Assembly: GCF_001577835.2 (NCBI RefSeq)
Contig: NC_029529.1
Location: forward strand, 11,543,380 to 11,607,379
Direction: 5' to 3'
Length of the DNA stretch: 64,000 bases
Source: Coturnix japonica
Lineage: Eukaryota; Chordata; Aves; Galliformes; Phasianidae
Position 1 is the stretch's first letter, and the number at the start of each line of letters is the position of its first letter. The position numbers were made by a program, and so were the translations under genes. This document shows, one piece after another, positions 63,046 to 64,000 of this stretch. The notes under the pieces are model-generated. The model ran no database searches, was not told the DNA's origin, and saw nothing but the letters and a program-made list of their open reading frames with translations.

Positions 63046-63051
63046 AATAAA
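63046..63051 (+). terminator. IGFALS: IGFALS poly(A) signal
   Basis: AATAAA about 520 bases after the stop. Confidence 0.7.
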
Positions 63052-63069
63052 CCTTTGGAGCTATTGCAA

Positions 63070-64000
63070 CCCACCTTGTAAGTATGTTTTTTCGAAACCA
63101 TGTGCCACACCCAGCAGGGATTCCTATCAGAGCTCCTCAGGGTTTGTGCACTACCCCAGCCCAATGTTTGGGTGCCACGGGGTCCCCATGTACTAAAGGA
63201 GCTTTCTGCAAATTGAACAGCAATGAAGGAAAGGCTGCGGCCAATTAGAGGGGTGCAGTGTCCCTCACACCATGCACACAGCCCCTGCTCAGCTGATCCC
63301 CTCCACTCAGTGTTATCAGGCAGAGGGATTTGCACTGCAGGCTCTTCCTGCACACAGTCCCAGCAGCCAGGAGAGCGTGTGGCTGCAGGAATGGCCCCAC
63401 TATCCAAATCCCAAATCAGTGAGCAAAGGTCAGATGAGATTTCCAGGAAAGCTGTAAGTGGGGAAGGCCTGGTCAGATGTGAGTCCTCATGTGGGTTCAG
63501 TCCAAGCAGGGACAGATGCTTTTCCAGTCTCCTTCATAATGAAGGGCTTCCAATGAGGATGTAGCTTGGTCAGCAGGAATCTGAGCTTTCTCCTGACTCC
63601 CTAATGAAGCACTGCAAGGTGAAGGTCCGATCACAGAGAGGGCACAGAGGCAGAAGGAGCTCAGGCTCTAAGAGAAGGAAATAAAGGGCAAAGACATGAT
63701 CTTTAACAGCTTCCCCAGCTTAAACCACACTTGCAAGAAGAAAGCAGGACCCAGGGGGGAGCACCAGCACTGAAGAGAAATCTAAACTAATAGCAGCTGC
63801 CAGGGGAAGGAGCCCCAGGGAGACAGCACAGCCAGAGGCAGAGAGCCAGGAACCGCCAGGGAGCTGCAGGAGCCCCATGTGTGCCAGGGGAGTGGAGAAG
63901 GGCTGTGGCAAAGGATGTGAGCAAGGGCCAGCTTTCAACTAGACCAGGCAACAGCAGGATCTGGAAGCTGGAGAAAAGCCATAGCTGAGCTCCAGCAAGG
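63070..64000. other. Downstream of IGFALS, no feature recognised
   Basis: No exon with homology or splice support, and no repeat I can name. An isolated AATAAA lies near 63690. Confidence 0.5.

Overview
This is a piece of a bird genome, most likely a galliform such as chicken. Two observations support that: CR1 LINE tails of the avian type (CATAGAATCATAGAAT at 20211 and on both strands elsewhere), and small, GC-rich, tightly packed genes in an order that matches human 16p13.3. The species cannot be proved from the sequence alone. All protein genes found are ordinary vertebrate genes. I found no CRISPR, phage-like, retroviral or novel multi-gene system.

Layout: RHBDL1 (+, 5' part missing and interrupted by an assembly gap) is followed by STUB1/CHIP (+). 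STUB1 is tail-to-tail with JMJD8 (-). WDR24 (-) lies directly upstream of JMJD8. FBXL16 (-) has its coding exons at 18.6-21.7 kb and a probable non-coding first exon in the CpG island near 29.8-30.1 kb, after an 8 kb intron. METRN (+) starts at 34.6 kb. ANTKMT/FAM173A (+) at 41.1-42.7 kb is tail-to-tail with CCDC78 (-), for which I trace 14 coding exons from 55863 down to 43648 (549 codons). IGFALS (+) occupies 60.1-62.5 kb. RHBDL1 to CCDC78 are collinear with human. IGFALS lies about 1 Mb away in human and HAGHL is absent here, so 55.9-60.1 kb marks a rearrangement between the lineages.

For eight genes I derived exon borders from splice sites and reading phase, and the phases close. Coding lengths are STUB1 311 aa (after allowing for one surplus base), JMJD8 261, WDR24 789, FBXL16 503, METRN 291, ANTKMT 215, CCDC78 549 and IGFALS 610, all near the mammalian proteins. 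The genes do not form a pathway: membrane proteolysis (RHBDL1), protein quality control (STUB1), ER lumen (JMJD8), amino-acid sensing to mTORC1 (WDR24), an F-box protein (FBXL16), secreted neurotrophic factor (METRN), mitochondrial methyltransferase (ANTKMT), centriole biogenesis (CCDC78) and IGF carrier (IGFALS).

Non-coding DNA is rich in minisatellites and microsatellites, with few CR1 fragments. The points most worth a second look are: insertion-only errors in RHBDL1 exons beside the gap; a one-base excess in STUB1 exon 4; a 14-bp minisatellite whose first unit contains the WDR24 stop codon; a predicted WDR24 first intron starting with 25 G; an RFX/MEF2-like motif cluster near 31.9-32.0 kb; overlapping upstream ATGs in the FBXL16 leader; and several AT-rich islands that look like conserved enhancers.
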